64,000 nucleotides of DNA from Mycobacterium sp. D16Q14 (GCA_002013415.1 MAEX01000001.1:1-64000); one strand, 5' to 3'; shown: positions 42,230 through 51,715, counted from the stretch's first letter. Notes: generated by a model not told the origin, from the sequence alone. Numbers and translations: made by a program.

Positions 42230-42705
42230 GCGACGCATCGGCACGACAGCGGCTCGATACCCCGCGCACCTCCCGCGGTCTGTCTCTCGGTCTCGACGTC
42301 GAGGCGGTCGGCAGGGTCAGCGAGAACATCGCCCGGTTCCTGGGCACGGGACGCTACCTGGCCATGCAGACGGTGTTCGTCATCGTGTGGATCATCCTGA
42401 ATCTCTCCGCGGTCACCCTGCAATGGGATCCGTATCCGTTCATTCTGCTCAACCTCGCGTTCTCCACCCAGGCTGCCTACGCCGCGCCGCTGATCCTGCT
42501 GGCTCAGAACCGCCAGGAGAACCGCGACCGGGTGTCGCTGGAAGAGGACCGGCGCCGGGCCGAACAAACCAAGGCCGACACCGAGTACCTGGCGCGGGAG
42601 CTGGCGGCGCTGCGGCTCGCGGTGGGTGAGGTCACCACCCGCGACTATCTGCGGCGCGAGCTTGAAGAGCTCCACGAGGCCATCGCGGCGCTACGCGAGA
42701 AGTAA
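42226..42705 (+). CDS. DUF1003 membrane protein
   Basis: 159 residues: a cytoplasmic N-terminus, two membrane helices (TVFVIVWIILNLSAVTL, FILLNLAFSTQAAYAAPLIL) and a C-terminal helix rich in Glu and Arg, the usual DUF1003 layout with the NRQENRDR signature after the second helix. Translationally coupled to the MgtE-N/CBS gene, suggesting the two form one complex at the membrane. Function unknown. Confidence 0.88.
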   Translation: MSDASARQRLDTPRTSRGLSLGLDVEAVGRVSENIARFLGTGRYLAMQTVFVIVWIILNLSAVTLQWDPYPFILLNLAFSTQAAYAAPLILLAQNRQENRDRVSLEEDRRRAEQTKADTEYLARELAALRLAVGEVTTRDYLRRELEELHEAIAALREK

Positions 42706-42716
42706 ACCCAGTAGGC

Positions 42717-43373
42717 CTATTTGGGCGTCGCGATGCCGTGGTCATAGGCGTACACAATGGCCGCGGCCCGGTCTCGTAGATCGAGTTTGACGAAGATGCG
42801 TCCGATGTGGCTCTTGACCGTCACCTCGGATATCACCAGCTGCTCGGCGATTTCGGAGTTGGTGGCGCCGGAAGCGATGAGCGCCAACACATCCAGCTCG
42901 CGCACGGTGAGCTTATCCTCGGCATGACCGGTGTTGGCAGCCGGTGCGCGCCGATAGGCGCTGAGCACCCGCGATGTCACCGCAGGATCCGGATATGCCT
43001 CGCCGCGGGCCACGGCGTGCACGGCGCGGACCAGCTCCTCTGCGGGCGAGTCCTTCAGGATGAACCCCGCAGCGCCCGCACGCAGCGCCCCGGAGAGAAG
43101 TTCATCGTCATCAAATGTGGTGAGCGCCAACGCGGGCGGCCCATCGGAGGCATGAAGCAAACGGATGGCCTCGATACCGCTCATCTGCTTCATGCGCAGG
43201 TCCATCACCACCACGTCGGGTCGCCCCCGCACCACCGCCGCCGCTACCTCGCTGCCGTCGGCACACTCCCCCACAATCGAGAACCCGTCCTTGCGACGCA
43301 GAATCCGGCGCAACCCCGTGCGCACCAACTCCTGATCGTCGACAAGCAGCACGCCCACCTCGGTATCAGTCAT
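42717..43373 (-). CDS. NarL/LuxR-type response regulator
   Basis: 218 residues from ATG 43373. Receiver domain with acidic pair VDDQ at 11-14, phospho-accepting Asp58 in VVVMDLRM, and Lys in FILKDS. C-terminal LuxR HTH (LTVRELDVLALIASGATNSE). Partner of the kinase whose gene it overlaps by 8 bp. The natural target is the mmpL gene divergent from the kinase. Confidence 0.94.
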   Translation of the reverse strand: MTDTEVGVLLVDDQELVRTGLRRILRRKDGFSIVGECADGSEVAAAVVRGRPDVVVMDLRMKQMSGIEAIRLLHASDGPPALALTTFDDDELLSGALRAGAAGFILKDSPAEELVRAVHAVARGEAYPDPAVTSRVLSAYRRAPAANTGHAEDKLTVRELDVLALIASGATNSEIAEQLVISEVTVKSHIGRIFVKLDLRDRAAAIVYAYDHGIATPK

Positions 43374-44580
43374 GACGCCATAACACCTTTCGCCGCGCGC
43401 GGCACGGTGTCCCATGGGATTCCAACGGGACGCTGGCCGAGACTGTCCAGCCGTCCTCCGCCCACCCAGCGCCGAACTCCCCGCCGAGCATCTCAATGCG
43501 CTGCCGCATGCCTGCGAGCCCGCCGCCTGAGCACACATCTGGACACAATCCTGCGGCCAGGTCGTTGCTCACGGTCAGACTCGCCTCCGACCCGTTGATA
43601 TCAAGGAGCACCGCAGCCGATGACCTAGGCGAATGCTTGGCGATGTTGGCCAAAGATTCCTGAGCCACTCGGTACAACGCCAAACCCACTCCAGCGCTCA
43701 CGGACTCACCTGAACCGTAGATGTGTGACTCCACTGTCATCCCCGCCGCCGTGAAATCGGCGACCAGATCAGGTATATCGGAGATACCGGGTTCTGGAGA
43801 CTGCCGCATCGGTTCGGCTCCGGCGGGACCAGTGCTCAACAATCCCACCGTACCGCGGATATCCGACATCGCCTGACGTCCAAGATGTTCGGCATCGAGC
43901 AGTCCAGCAACGGCATCGTCGACATCGTGATCCTCCTGCAACGCCCGCCGCGCGCCGGTCAGATGAAGCATGGTCACCGACAGGGAATGCGCTATCACGT
44001 CATGGATTTCGCGCGCGATGCGGCGCCGTTCATCGGAGGCGGCCTGTTCCTGCATGCGCGCCCGCTGTGCGCGTTCCTGTAAGAGCAGACGTTGTTGCAG
44101 CTGCATGATGCGCCCTATCAACCACCCGCAGGCCACAAAGAACACCATGTAGAGCGAGAGGGTTCCAAGGTGATGCAGCTGTTCGGCGACCACAAGCAAC
44201 GCCACACAGGAGGCGACCGCGGCGAGTCCGGCACGCACGGACGCAATGGCTCCCACTTCCCCGAGCGTGAACATCAGGAGGAAGGGCGCAGCATCTACGA
44301 CATTGGGCGGCCAGGTGAGAAACAACCCGACCCCCGCCAGAGCGAACGCCACGGTCCAGAATGCGTTCAGCTTGCGACCAGCGATGATGAACGTCAATAT
44401 CGGAGTCAGCGCAAGTAGGCCCGCCAAGGCCAACAGCCACGGACGCGCAAAACCTCGCTGTAGGACAGCACAACCCACGATGAGCAGCGTGCTGCTGTAC
44501 ATGACCAGCGGCACCGCCCACGGAAATTCGTACGGCACCAGAGCACGGCGCTGCAACGCAGTCTCTCGGAACCAATCCAT
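43366..44580 (-). CDS. Histidine kinase (HisKA_3 type)
   Basis: 404 residues from ATG 44580 (MDWFRETALQ). Five or six membrane helices span 20-155 with almost no extracellular loops, so it probably senses the membrane itself, like DesK-type kinases. His193 in REIHDVIAHSLSV is the phospho-site. The HATPase domain has LYRVAQESLANIAKHS and a GGGLAGMRQRIEMLGG lid. First gene of the kinase-regulator pair. Confidence 0.93.
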   Translation of the reverse strand: MDWFRETALQRRALVPYEFPWAVPLVMYSSTLLIVGCAVLQRGFARPWLLALAGLLALTPILTFIIAGRKLNAFWTVAFALAGVGLFLTWPPNVVDAAPFLLMFTLGEVGAIASVRAGLAAVASCVALLVVAEQLHHLGTLSLYMVFFVACGWLIGRIMQLQQRLLLQERAQRARMQEQAASDERRRIAREIHDVIAHSLSVTMLHLTGARRALQEDHDVDDAVAGLLDAEHLGRQAMSDIRGTVGLLSTGPAGAEPMRQSPEPGISDIPDLVADFTAAGMTVESHIYGSGESVSAGVGLALYRVAQESLANIAKHSPRSSAAVLLDINGSEASLTVSNDLAAGLCPDVCSGGGLAGMRQRIEMLGGEFGAGWAEDGWTVSASVPLESHGTPCRARRKVLWRHD

Positions 44581-44632
44581 AGTGCCAGCGTAGGGGCGGT
44601 TGCCCCGCCGCACATCATGCTCGGCGCGGATG

Positions 44633-44660
44633 TTCTCCTCCTACCACGGTAGGAGGAGAA
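44633..44660. promoter_or_regulatory. Perfect palindrome between the kinase gene and mmpL
   Basis: TTCTCCTCCTA and TAGGAGGAGAA are exact 11 bp inverted repeats with a CCACGG spacer, in the 134 bp between divergent starts. A likely dimer site for the response regulator, controlling the two-component genes, mmpL, or both. As RNA it could also fold as a hairpin in the 5' leader. Confidence 0.7.
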
Positions 44661-44714
44661 GTCTCGCCCACAGCACGACGACGGCGCCACACATGCTCCG
44701 TAACTTCACTGAGC

Positions 44715-47618
44715 ATGTGGGAAGCCATCGCAAGGTTCTGCAGCCGATACGCGATTCTCGTCATCGGGGTGTGGATACTCGCCGCAGCGGCGGGCAACCT
44801 GCTTGTGCCGCAGGTGGAAAGCACGGCACACAACCACGCCCGCGGCTTCCTGCCGCAGAGTGCCCCCGTGAATACCGCAGGCGCCGTCATGGGCAGGCAG
44901 TTCCAGGACGGCGACGGCGGGAACCTCAACTACCTGGTGTTGGAAAGCGACCACAAAATGGGGCCTGTCGAGCATCAGTATCACGATCGACTGCTGACAA
45001 AACTGCGCGCGGATACCGCCCATCTGGACTCGGCGATGGATCTGTGGGCCGACCCCATGACGGCCGAGGGCGCACTCAGTGCGGACGGCCAAGCCGCGTA
45101 CACGATGCTGCGCGTGACCGGCGAGCTCGGCGGCGCACAGGCCAACGCTTCCCTGGACGCCGTCCGGCAGCTCGTTGCCGACGAGCCCGCGCCCGTCGGC
45201 ACGCACACATGGGTCACCGGGCCCGGCGCCACCATCGCCGATGAGCTCACCTCCATCGATACGCAAATGCTCATGATCACCGGCGTCACCGTGGTGCTCA
45301 TCGCCCTGCTGCTATTCGCCGTGTACCGATCGGCGATCACTGCGGCGATCCCCTTGATCACCGTGGGCATGGGTCTGGGCGTGGCGCGTTCCATCGTCGC
45401 CTTCCTGGGCGAACGCAATCTCATTGAGGTTTCCATCTTCTCGGTCGCATTGCTCGCCGCCTTAGTGCTCGGCGCAGCGACCGATTACGGCATCTTCCTC
45501 ATCGGGCGTTATCACGAACAGCGCCGTTCGGGGCTGGAGCACGAGCATTCGCTCGCTGTTGCCAACCGCAGCGTGGCTCCGGTCATCGCGGCGTCCGGGC
45601 TGACCATCGCCGCCGCCCTCTCCTGCCTCATGTTCGCCCAGGTCGGAATGTTGCGCAGCGCCGGATTACCTTGTGCCATAGGCATATTCACCGGCATGGC
45701 GGCCTCCCTGACCCTGCTTCCCGCGCTCATCGGGCTGGCCGGTCGCAGTGGGTTGGCCCAGCCGCGGCCGCTACGCGGGCAGCCGGGACGCCGGTGGCGC
45801 CGAGTCGGCACCATGGTCGCCCGCTGGCCGGGTCCGGTGCTGGTCGGCTCTGCGCTCGTGCTCATCGTGTGCGCCCTTCCCGTCGCGGGCCTGCGCCTTG
45901 GCTTCGATGAGCTTGCCTCGCAGCCACTTTCCACGCACGCGAATCGCGGCTATCAGGCCATGGACAGGCATTTCCCGCCGAACCGGTTGCTGCCAGAGAT
46001 CGTCTCGATCGAAGCCGATCATGATCTGCGCAACCCGGCCGGAGTCATCGGTATCGAGCGAGTGACCAAGAAGCTCATGGAGATTCCCGGCGTTCGGATG
46101 GTCCAATCGGCCTCCCGCCCGGCGGGTGCCATCCCCGAACAGGCCGCACTGACCGAACAAGCAGGAATTATCGCCGATCAGCTGGACGACGGCACCGCGC
46201 AAATGAGCCAGCGTTTAGGAGCCGTCGACCAGCTCTCGGCAACGCTGAGCCAGTTCTCGAAGGCGATCGCGCAGCTGCAGAAGGGTCTGGCAGGCGGCGT
46301 GAGCGGACTCGGCGAGCTCAATAGCGGCGTCGGCGACATGCATTCGGGGATGAAAGCGCTGCAGGACAATGTGTCTCAGGTATCGGAGTACATGGATCCG
46401 CTGCGCAACTACACCAACGGCAATCCCAACTGTGCCAATGACGGCATCTGTTCCCTAGTACTCAAGGCCGTTGAGCCGATGGACTCCGTGGTGGCGGCCA
46501 CCGCCTCGCTGACCTCCAGCACCGCCAAGTTCGGCACCGGCGCCCAGGGAATGGAGAAATCATTCTCTGGCGCCGTGGATTCGGTGAAGAACATGCGGGC
46601 GACGGTGGCGCAGCTGAGCGCGATCACCGATCAACTAACCAGAGCGGTCGGCGAGACACGCACCATGTTCTCCGGTCTCACCGAGTACCTGCGCGCGATG
46701 CGCGAGGATTTTCGCAGCAGCGGCGAGGGCGGCTTCTACCTACCGCAGCGCGCGTGGCAGGACCCGCGCTTCCAGCGGGCTGCCGGGCTGTACTTCGCCC
46801 CCGACGGCCGCTCGACCCGCATGCTGGTGTTCGGAGACGGCAAAGTGTTCGGCGCCGACGGCGCACATCGATCTCCGCAGATCACCCTCGCGGTCAGCGA
46901 GGCCACCAAGGAGGGCACCCTAGCGGGGAGCACGGCGAATATCGCCGGGTTCGGTACCGGCACTGCCGAATTGCGCGGATACGTCAGCGACGACTTCCTG
47001 CTACTGGCGGCCGTTGCGCTCGCGCTGGTGTTCCTCATCGTGTTGGTCATGCTGCGCAGTCCGGTGGCGGCGGCGGTGGTCATCGGTACCGTCGTCGTCT
47101 CGTACGCGTCCGCACTCGGGATCACCACCCTGATCTGGCATGACCTGCTGGGGCGCGATCTGCACTGGTCGGTCCCATCGATAGCCCTCATCGCACTGGT
47201 CGCGGTGGGCGCTGACTACAACCTGTTGTTCACCATGCGCATGCGTGAGGAGATATTCCTGGATGGCGCCGGCCTGCGCACCGGGATGATCCGCGCCTTC
47301 GGCGGCACGGGCGGCGTGGTCACCACAGCCGGAATCGTCTTCGGTATCACCATGTTCGCCATGCTCTCCAGCGATGTGCTGAGCATCGAGCAGGTGGGCA
47401 CCGCCATTGGCGTCGGGCTGATCATCGACACGCTCATCGTCAGAACGTTCGTCGTGCCTGCGGTGGCGGGGCTACTCGGCACGTGGTTCTGGTGGTCGCC
47501 GGTGCCGCTGCTGCACGGACTGTTGTTCCGGTGGTCAAAGGCGCGCTCGCCCCGCACCGCCGGCGTGCTCTCGTACTTGGTGACGCGGCCGTCGCGGTTG
47601 GAGAGAACGGGAGCCTAG
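44715..47618 (+). CDS. MmpL family (RND) transporter
   Basis: 967 residues with two RND repeats of six helices. Each repeat has the MmpL proton-relay motif: ALVLGAATDYGIFLIGRY (D-Y pair) near 250-270 and LVAVGADYNLLFTMRMRE near 830-850. Two periplasmic porter domains lie between the helices; the second (about 420-740) carries a long coiled-coil insert with a Cys pair (PNCANDGICS). MmpL proteins export envelope lipids or siderophores, and some export drugs. No mmpS partner is adjacent. Divergent from a two-component system, an unusual regulator for mmpL. Confidence 0.94.
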   Translation: MWEAIARFCSRYAILVIGVWILAAAAGNLLVPQVESTAHNHARGFLPQSAPVNTAGAVMGRQFQDGDGGNLNYLVLESDHKMGPVEHQYHDRLLTKLRADTAHLDSAMDLWADPMTAEGALSADGQAAYTMLRVTGELGGAQANASLDAVRQLVADEPAPVGTHTWVTGPGATIADELTSIDTQMLMITGVTVVLIALLLFAVYRSAITAAIPLITVGMGLGVARSIVAFLGERNLIEVSIFSVALLAALVLGAATDYGIFLIGRYHEQRRSGLEHEHSLAVANRSVAPVIAASGLTIAAALSCLMFAQVGMLRSAGLPCAIGIFTGMAASLTLLPALIGLAGRSGLAQPRPLRGQPGRRWRRVGTMVARWPGPVLVGSALVLIVCALPVAGLRLGFDELASQPLSTHANRGYQAMDRHFPPNRLLPEIVSIEADHDLRNPAGVIGIERVTKKLMEIPGVRMVQSASRPAGAIPEQAALTEQAGIIADQLDDGTAQMSQRLGAVDQLSATLSQFSKAIAQLQKGLAGGVSGLGELNSGVGDMHSGMKALQDNVSQVSEYMDPLRNYTNGNPNCANDGICSLVLKAVEPMDSVVAATASLTSSTAKFGTGAQGMEKSFSGAVDSVKNMRATVAQLSAITDQLTRAVGETRTMFSGLTEYLRAMREDFRSSGEGGFYLPQRAWQDPRFQRAAGLYFAPDGRSTRMLVFGDGKVFGADGAHRSPQITLAVSEATKEGTLAGSTANIAGFGTGTAELRGYVSDDFLLLAAVALALVFLIVLVMLRSPVAAAVVIGTVVVSYASALGITTLIWHDLLGRDLHWSVPSIALIALVAVGADYNLLFTMRMREEIFLDGAGLRTGMIRAFGGTGGVVTTAGIVFGITMFAMLSSDVLSIEQVGTAIGVGLIIDTLIVRTFVVPAVAGLLGTWFWWSPVPLLHGLLFRWSKARSPRTAGVLSYLVTRPSRLERTGA

Positions 47619-47998
47619 GCGTCCGGGGCCTCGTCCCTGTCGATAAGGCGTCGCGGAAACGCCAGAATCCCGGCCACCGACAGCAGCCACGCCAAGAGGC
47701 GCACCACGCCGATTCCGATAGTGGGCACCATTGTCTGCTCGATGACCCTGGTTGACCACGCGTCGAGCACGAACGCAATCACCAGGCCGAGCGCAACCGC
47801 AATGGAGATACGGTCGAACTTCTCGCGCACCGGCCAGTAATGCAAGAACGTCGCTGCGGTACCGACGAGAAGCACGACGGCAAGCCGCACACGGTCGATG
47901 CCAAAAAACACCGCGAAGGCGAATCCGACGACGTACAGCAGCATCGCCGTGGCTTTCACCGCAGTTGCGCCCACCCGCAGACCAGCGACAATAATCAT
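47615..47998 (-). CDS. Small integral membrane protein
   Basis: 127 residues with four membrane helices (ATAMLLYVVGFAFAVFFGI, LAVVLLVGTAATFLHYW, ISIAVALGLVIAFVLDA, IGIGVVRLLAWLLSVAGIL) and short charged ends. It overlaps the convergent mmpL stop by 4 bp. No family recognised. Confidence 0.72.
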   Translation of the reverse strand: MIIVAGLRVGATAVKATAMLLYVVGFAFAVFFGIDRVRLAVVLLVGTAATFLHYWPVREKFDRISIAVALGLVIAFVLDAWSTRVIEQTMVPTIGIGVVRLLAWLLSVAGILAFPRRLIDRDEAPDA

Positions 47999-48099
47999 CG
48001 AAGTACCGCCCGCTCGCGGAAACCTGGCACGCGCTTAGAGTAACCAGGTGAAGGCATACTTGCCACGCTATGCAGCGAATATTGCTCAATAAAGTATAG

Positions 48100-48732
48100 C
48101 TACCTCATCCTGCGCGCGAGATCCTCCCGCGCCGATTGTGCCTGCTCCGGGGTCAACAGGGGGTTGGCGTACACGTCGACAAGGGTGGCCGCCATCTTCA
48201 GGTCACCCTCGGGCGAATTGACGTCGATGCCGAGCCCCCGCGAAACATGTTGCTGGAGCAGCGGCACGGCCAAGGCCATCGCGGTGATAACCGTGGCCCG
48301 GGACCTGACGTCGACATCTGCCGGGAACACGCGGTAGTGGTCGGCACTTGCCAGCCAGCCCTCGGTCATCGCGACCATCTCGTCGAACACCTGCCCCGCG
48401 GAACCGTCGACAAGCGCCCTGCTGATGTAGTCCTGATATTGGCCGATCGGAATGCGGGCCGAAACATAGTGCACGTCACCGCGTTCCACGTTTGTTTGAA
48501 CCTGCTCGTTGATGTCCCGCATCGTTTTGACGAGGTACTCATCGCATGCGTCCCGCAGCTCCTGCTTGGACCCGAAGTGGTGGCGCAACAGCCCAGAGGA
48601 CACTCCGGCCCGAGCGGCAATGCCCCGGATGGTCGCACCGTCGTATCCCTTCTCACCGAACTCATGCAATGCCGCGTCACGAATCCGGGCGCGGGCGGTG
48701 AGGTCGTCAGGATCCGGGGTCGTCATCGCCAT
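48100..48732 (-). CDS. TetR-family regulator of the divergent methyltransferase gene
   Basis: 210 residues (or 208 from the second Met). HTH at about 33-55 (TIRGIAARAGVSSGLLRHHF). Divergent from the methyltransferase gene with a 20 bp near-palindrome between. Likely repressor of both. Confidence 0.88.
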   Translation of the reverse strand: MAMTTPDPDDLTARARIRDAALHEFGEKGYDGATIRGIAARAGVSSGLLRHHFGSKQELRDACDEYLVKTMRDINEQVQTNVERGDVHYVSARIPIGQYQDYISRALVDGSAGQVFDEMVAMTEGWLASADHYRVFPADVDVRSRATVITAMALAVPLLQQHVSRGLGIDVNSPEGDLKMAATLVDVYANPLLTPEQAQSAREDLARRMR

Positions 48733-48753
48733 AGGCTACACGACTGGACAATT

Positions 48754-48773
48754 GACTACACATTTGTATAGTC
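48754..48773. promoter_or_regulatory. TetR operator candidate
   Basis: GACTACACA-TT-TGTATAGTC is an inverted repeat with one mismatch, ending 6 bp before the methyltransferase ATG and 21 bp from the TetR start. Related half-sites (CTACAC, GACTGGACA) lie just to the left. Confidence 0.6.
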
Positions 48774-48779
48774 GAACGC

Positions 48780-49610
48780 ATGGGCATTGACACCAGCGGC
48801 ATCACCCCGGAGGAAGAGACCGCCTTTCTCACCCTGAAGGCACGGGCCGTCAACGACGGCTGGCAGCGGCCGATCATGTCGGATCCAGGCGCGACGGCCG
48901 CCGTCGACATGATCGACTACGACTTCGACGCACTGGGGGTGCCCTCCCCAGTGGCATGCCAATCTGCTTTACGCGCAAAGCTTCTCGACGATCGCGTGCG
49001 AAAGTTCATCACCAAGCACCCCAACGCGGTGGTCGTCGATCTCGGTGCTGGTCTCGACGACGGGTATCGACGCGTCCAGCCGCCGGCCACCGTCGATTGG
49101 TACAGCGTCGACCTACCCGGGATGGCCAGGCTGCGCGATGAAGTCATGCCTCCGGGCACCGGTGAGCACACCATCGGGGTGTCCATTACCGACCCGGCGT
49201 GGATTGCCGGAATACCGTCGGATCGTCCGGCGATGGTGGTCGCCGACGGGTTCTTCGCATTCCTGACCAAGGAACAGATCATCGCCACCATGCGCGCCGT
49301 CACCGATCACTTCCCCGCCGGGCAGCTGGCATTCAATGACTACGGCCGCATGGTGATAGGCGTGTGGATTTCAAAACTGTTCCCGCAGAAGATGTTCAAG
49401 AAGGTCAACCAGTTGCGCGGATTCGAGGGTTACGACGATCCACGCACCCCAGAGCGCTGGAATCCGAGGTTGCGGTTCGTCGAAGAGTTCAGTCTGGTGG
49501 ACGCCCCCGAGGTCGAACTATTTCCGACCTGGCTGCGGATATCGTCGCGGCTGGCACGGTACAGCGCGTCGATGAGACGGTCCGCGCGCATCCTGCGGTT
49601 CGAGTTCTAG
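48780..49610 (+). CDS. LCM/PPM-family SAM-dependent methyltransferase
   Basis: A 276-residue class I methyltransferase. SAM loop AVVVDLGAGLDDGYRRV at about 82-98, acidic VDWYSVDLPG at about 104-113, and VVADGFFAFLTKEQI motif typical of leucine-carboxyl/O-methyltransferase relatives often found in secondary metabolism. Substrate unknown. Under the divergent TetR, so possibly a detoxification step for a small molecule. Confidence 0.82.
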   Translation: MGIDTSGITPEEETAFLTLKARAVNDGWQRPIMSDPGATAAVDMIDYDFDALGVPSPVACQSALRAKLLDDRVRKFITKHPNAVVVDLGAGLDDGYRRVQPPATVDWYSVDLPGMARLRDEVMPPGTGEHTIGVSITDPAWIAGIPSDRPAMVVADGFFAFLTKEQIIATMRAVTDHFPAGQLAFNDYGRMVIGVWISKLFPQKMFKKVNQLRGFEGYDDPRTPERWNPRLRFVEEFSLVDAPEVELFPTWLRISSRLARYSASMRRSARILRFEF

Positions 49611-49711
49611 GCCTGCGCGCCTTCGGAATTCAGCATGAGGGCACGCCGCGCTTCGACAAGGGGAATTCACGTAGTAGATCTGCACGGCGAAGCACAGCCG
49701 GATCGGCAGGT

Positions 49712-49864
49712 TCATGACGACGATCGCGGGATTGGCCCGAAGAATCGGGGTAGCTGCCCACCTGACCGCCACAAGGCCAACGCGAGGCTTCCCATCGCCC
49801 ACCAGATCGCGATCGATGCGTGCAGCTGTACCCACAGCGGAGAGAGGGCCAGTCGGACCGTCAT
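49712..49864 (-). CDS. Small membrane protein, possibly frameshifted
   Basis: ATG 49864 overlaps the stop of the upstream membrane gene (ATGA) and gives 50 residues with one helix (ASIAIWWAMGSLALALW). In a neighbouring frame, sequence like AIVVMNLPIRLCFAVQIYYV continues towards 49650, so a longer protein may have been cut by an indel. Low confidence. Confidence 0.35.
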   Translation of the reverse strand: MTVRLALSPLWVQLHASIAIWWAMGSLALALWRSGGQLPRFFGPIPRSSS

Positions 49865-50430
49865 GCGGGTTTGCCCTTTACCGGCTGGTCGGCAGCCGTC
49901 AGGAGCTGTAGTCGCGCCTTCACAATCCGCGGAAGGCGAAATTCCTGTACGGCTTCGCATACCCAGAACGCAGCTAGCGCGAGCCACGCCACGGAGACGT
50001 TCGGAGCACTCCCGTCCCAATTCATCGCCCGCGCGTTGAATGCGCAGGCGCCAATCAACAGGACAGACATTCCAATACCGAGGCGTCTCCCAGGCAGCGC
50101 CCGGTTCAGGTATCGCTGTGCGACCGCGATAGCCGCCGATCGCAAAATTCGATCCTCCGGCACTCGCCCGCGTGTGATCGCCCGATACACATCGCGGTAT
50201 CGATCTGCCCGGATATCCGGCATGAGTTGCCGATAGGACCGAACGTGAAAGCCCCACGCCCAACCGCCGACCAGTCCGAGCACGGTGCACGTGAGAAGCA
50301 CGGCAACCTGGGTATCTAAGCCATCCCACTGCACCCCGGCGACAATCAAGAACGCAGCAAGCAGCCACCCACATATCACCCAGACCAGATACCGAACGCA
50401 GACGGGTTCAAACAGCAAGCGCAGCTCCAC
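49861..50430 (-). CDS. Four-helix membrane protein of unknown function
   Basis: 189 residues with two N-terminal and two C-terminal membrane helices (YLVWVICGWLLAAFLIVAG, AVLLTCTVLGLVGGWAWG, IGMSVLLIGACAF, VSVAWLALAAFWVCEAV) around a basic cytoplasmic middle (MPDIRADRYRDVYRAITRGR). No family recognised. Likely co-transcribed with the small ORF it overlaps. Confidence 0.6.
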   Translation of the reverse strand: MELRLLFEPVCVRYLVWVICGWLLAAFLIVAGVQWDGLDTQVAVLLTCTVLGLVGGWAWGFHVRSYRQLMPDIRADRYRDVYRAITRGRVPEDRILRSAAIAVAQRYLNRALPGRRLGIGMSVLLIGACAFNARAMNWDGSAPNVSVAWLALAAFWVCEAVQEFRLPRIVKARLQLLTAADQPVKGKPA

Positions 50431-50502
50431 TTGCTCAATGTAGCTAACTGCAGGTTATCGCGACATAGGGAGTCGCCATCATACCTATCAGCGCAGGCTA
50501 GA

Positions 50503-50739
50503 TCAGTCGCGACGGAACTTACGCAGAACCTTGCGCGCCACCAGTGCCGCAACCACGGCGCCGACGCCGAGAATGGTGAATTTGATGGCCGGCTTGTTCA
50601 GCGTCGCTAGCACCGACGCCTTGGCGTCCTCGGCCAGGCGCTGCGGATTGGCGCGGTCGCTCAGGGTGTCGACTGTTGCCGCGAGCTGGTCGCGGGCCTT
50701 GTCGATATCGGCCTTGATTGCCTCGGGATCCCTGGCCAC
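50503..50739 (-). CDS. DUF3618 membrane-anchored protein
   Basis: 78 residues from GTG 50739, chosen because GGAGGAG lies 7 bp upstream and the family starts with this segment (ARDPEAIKADIDKARDQLAA). The TLSDRANPQRLAED box is the DUF3618 core, followed by one membrane helix (FTILGVGAVVAALVARKVL) and a basic end. Matches Rv2520c in position, next to bcp. Function unknown. Confidence 0.85.
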   Translation of the reverse strand: MARDPEAIKADIDKARDQLAATVDTLSDRANPQRLAEDAKASVLATLNKPAIKFTILGVGAVVAALVARKVLRKFRRD

Positions 50740-50822
50740 CTGCACTCCTCCACGTCCGCGCTTGACACTCAAGCAACTACCCTAGGGCAACAACTGTACG
50801 GGTCAACAGAAAGGCACCGGTC

Positions 50823-51296
50823 ATGGCGGAAACCAAGCGGCTCGAAGTTGGCGATAAGGCCCCGGCGTTCACCCTGCTCGACGCAGACGGCGAGAAGGTG
50901 TCGCTGTCGTCCTATAAGGGTCGCAAGGTGATCATCTACTTCTATCCGGCCGCCATGACGCCCGGCTGCACCAAACAGGCCTGCGACTTCCGCGACAGCC
51001 TCGCCGAGCTCAACGGCGCGGGCCTCGACGTCATCGGCATCTCGCCCGACAAGCCCGAGAAGCTGGCGAAGTTCCGGCAGCGCGACGGCGTGAACTTCCC
51101 GCTGCTGTCCGACCCCGATAAGACGACGCTGACCGCGTATGGCGCCTTCGGCGAGAAGAAGCTGTACGGAAAGGTCGTCGAGGGCGTCATCCGATCGACC
51201 TTCGTCGTGGACGAGAAGGGCACGATTGAGGTGGCGCAGTACAACGTGAAGGCCACCGGACACGTCGCCAAGCTGCGCCGCGACATCTCTGTCTAA
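50823..51296 (+). CDS. bcp: Thioredoxin-dependent peroxiredoxin Bcp
   Basis: A 157-residue PrxQ-type peroxiredoxin. Peroxidatic Cys49 in TPGCTKQAC with resolving Cys54 five residues later, YPAAMTPGCT loop intact. Reduces peroxides with electrons from thioredoxin. Divergent from the DUF3618 gene. Its last 20 codons are duplicated in degenerate form about 700 bp downstream. Confidence 0.95.
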   Translation: MAETKRLEVGDKAPAFTLLDADGEKVSLSSYKGRKVIIYFYPAAMTPGCTKQACDFRDSLAELNGAGLDVIGISPDKPEKLAKFRQRDGVNFPLLSDPDKTTLTAYGAFGEKKLYGKVVEGVIRSTFVVDEKGTIEVAQYNVKATGHVAKLRRDISV

Positions 51297-51417
51297 GCGA
51301 CAACAAAGATCAAGAAGATCCTGGAGCAAGTAGCCACTGGCAGCTAGAGACGCGAGGCGTCGGTCGATCCAGACATATGCAAAGCAGGCAGCGGTGGCCC
51401 ATGCCAGGATCGACGAT

Positions 51418-51687
51418 ATGACATTTCAGGTGAAACTTGCCGACGGAACATCGTCGTCGTATCCCGATTCAGCAAGCTACAGATTCAGGCCAGACGGGAT
51501 TCTGCAGATATGGGATCAGCAGAAGTATCGGTACATCGCGCCAACAAAATGGGTCGAAGTAGCTCAAACCAGCGAACATCACTCGGAAGGGGCCTCACGC
51601 AGACGCGACGTGTGGAGCGGCGGCGGTGGGCAGGTCTACATCGGCTCGTCCTATAGAGAGGAAGACGACCCTGATCTGCAAAAATAG
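51418..51687 (+). CDS. Hypothetical protein in the bcp insertion
   Basis: 89 residues from ATG 51418 (MTFQVKLADGTSSSYPDSAS). Beta-rich first half (YRFRPDGILQIWDQQKYRYI, TKWVEVAQ) and a Gly-rich tail (VWSGGGGQVYIGSS). No signal or membrane helix. No family recognised. It lies between bcp and the displaced bcp tail, so it is probably acquired. Confidence 0.55.
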   Translation: MTFQVKLADGTSSSYPDSASYRFRPDGILQIWDQQKYRYIAPTKWVEVAQTSEHHSEGASRRRDVWSGGGGQVYIGSSYREEDDPDLQK

Positions 51688-51715
51688 GTATGGCAAACGC
51701 TGGGACTTACGACGC

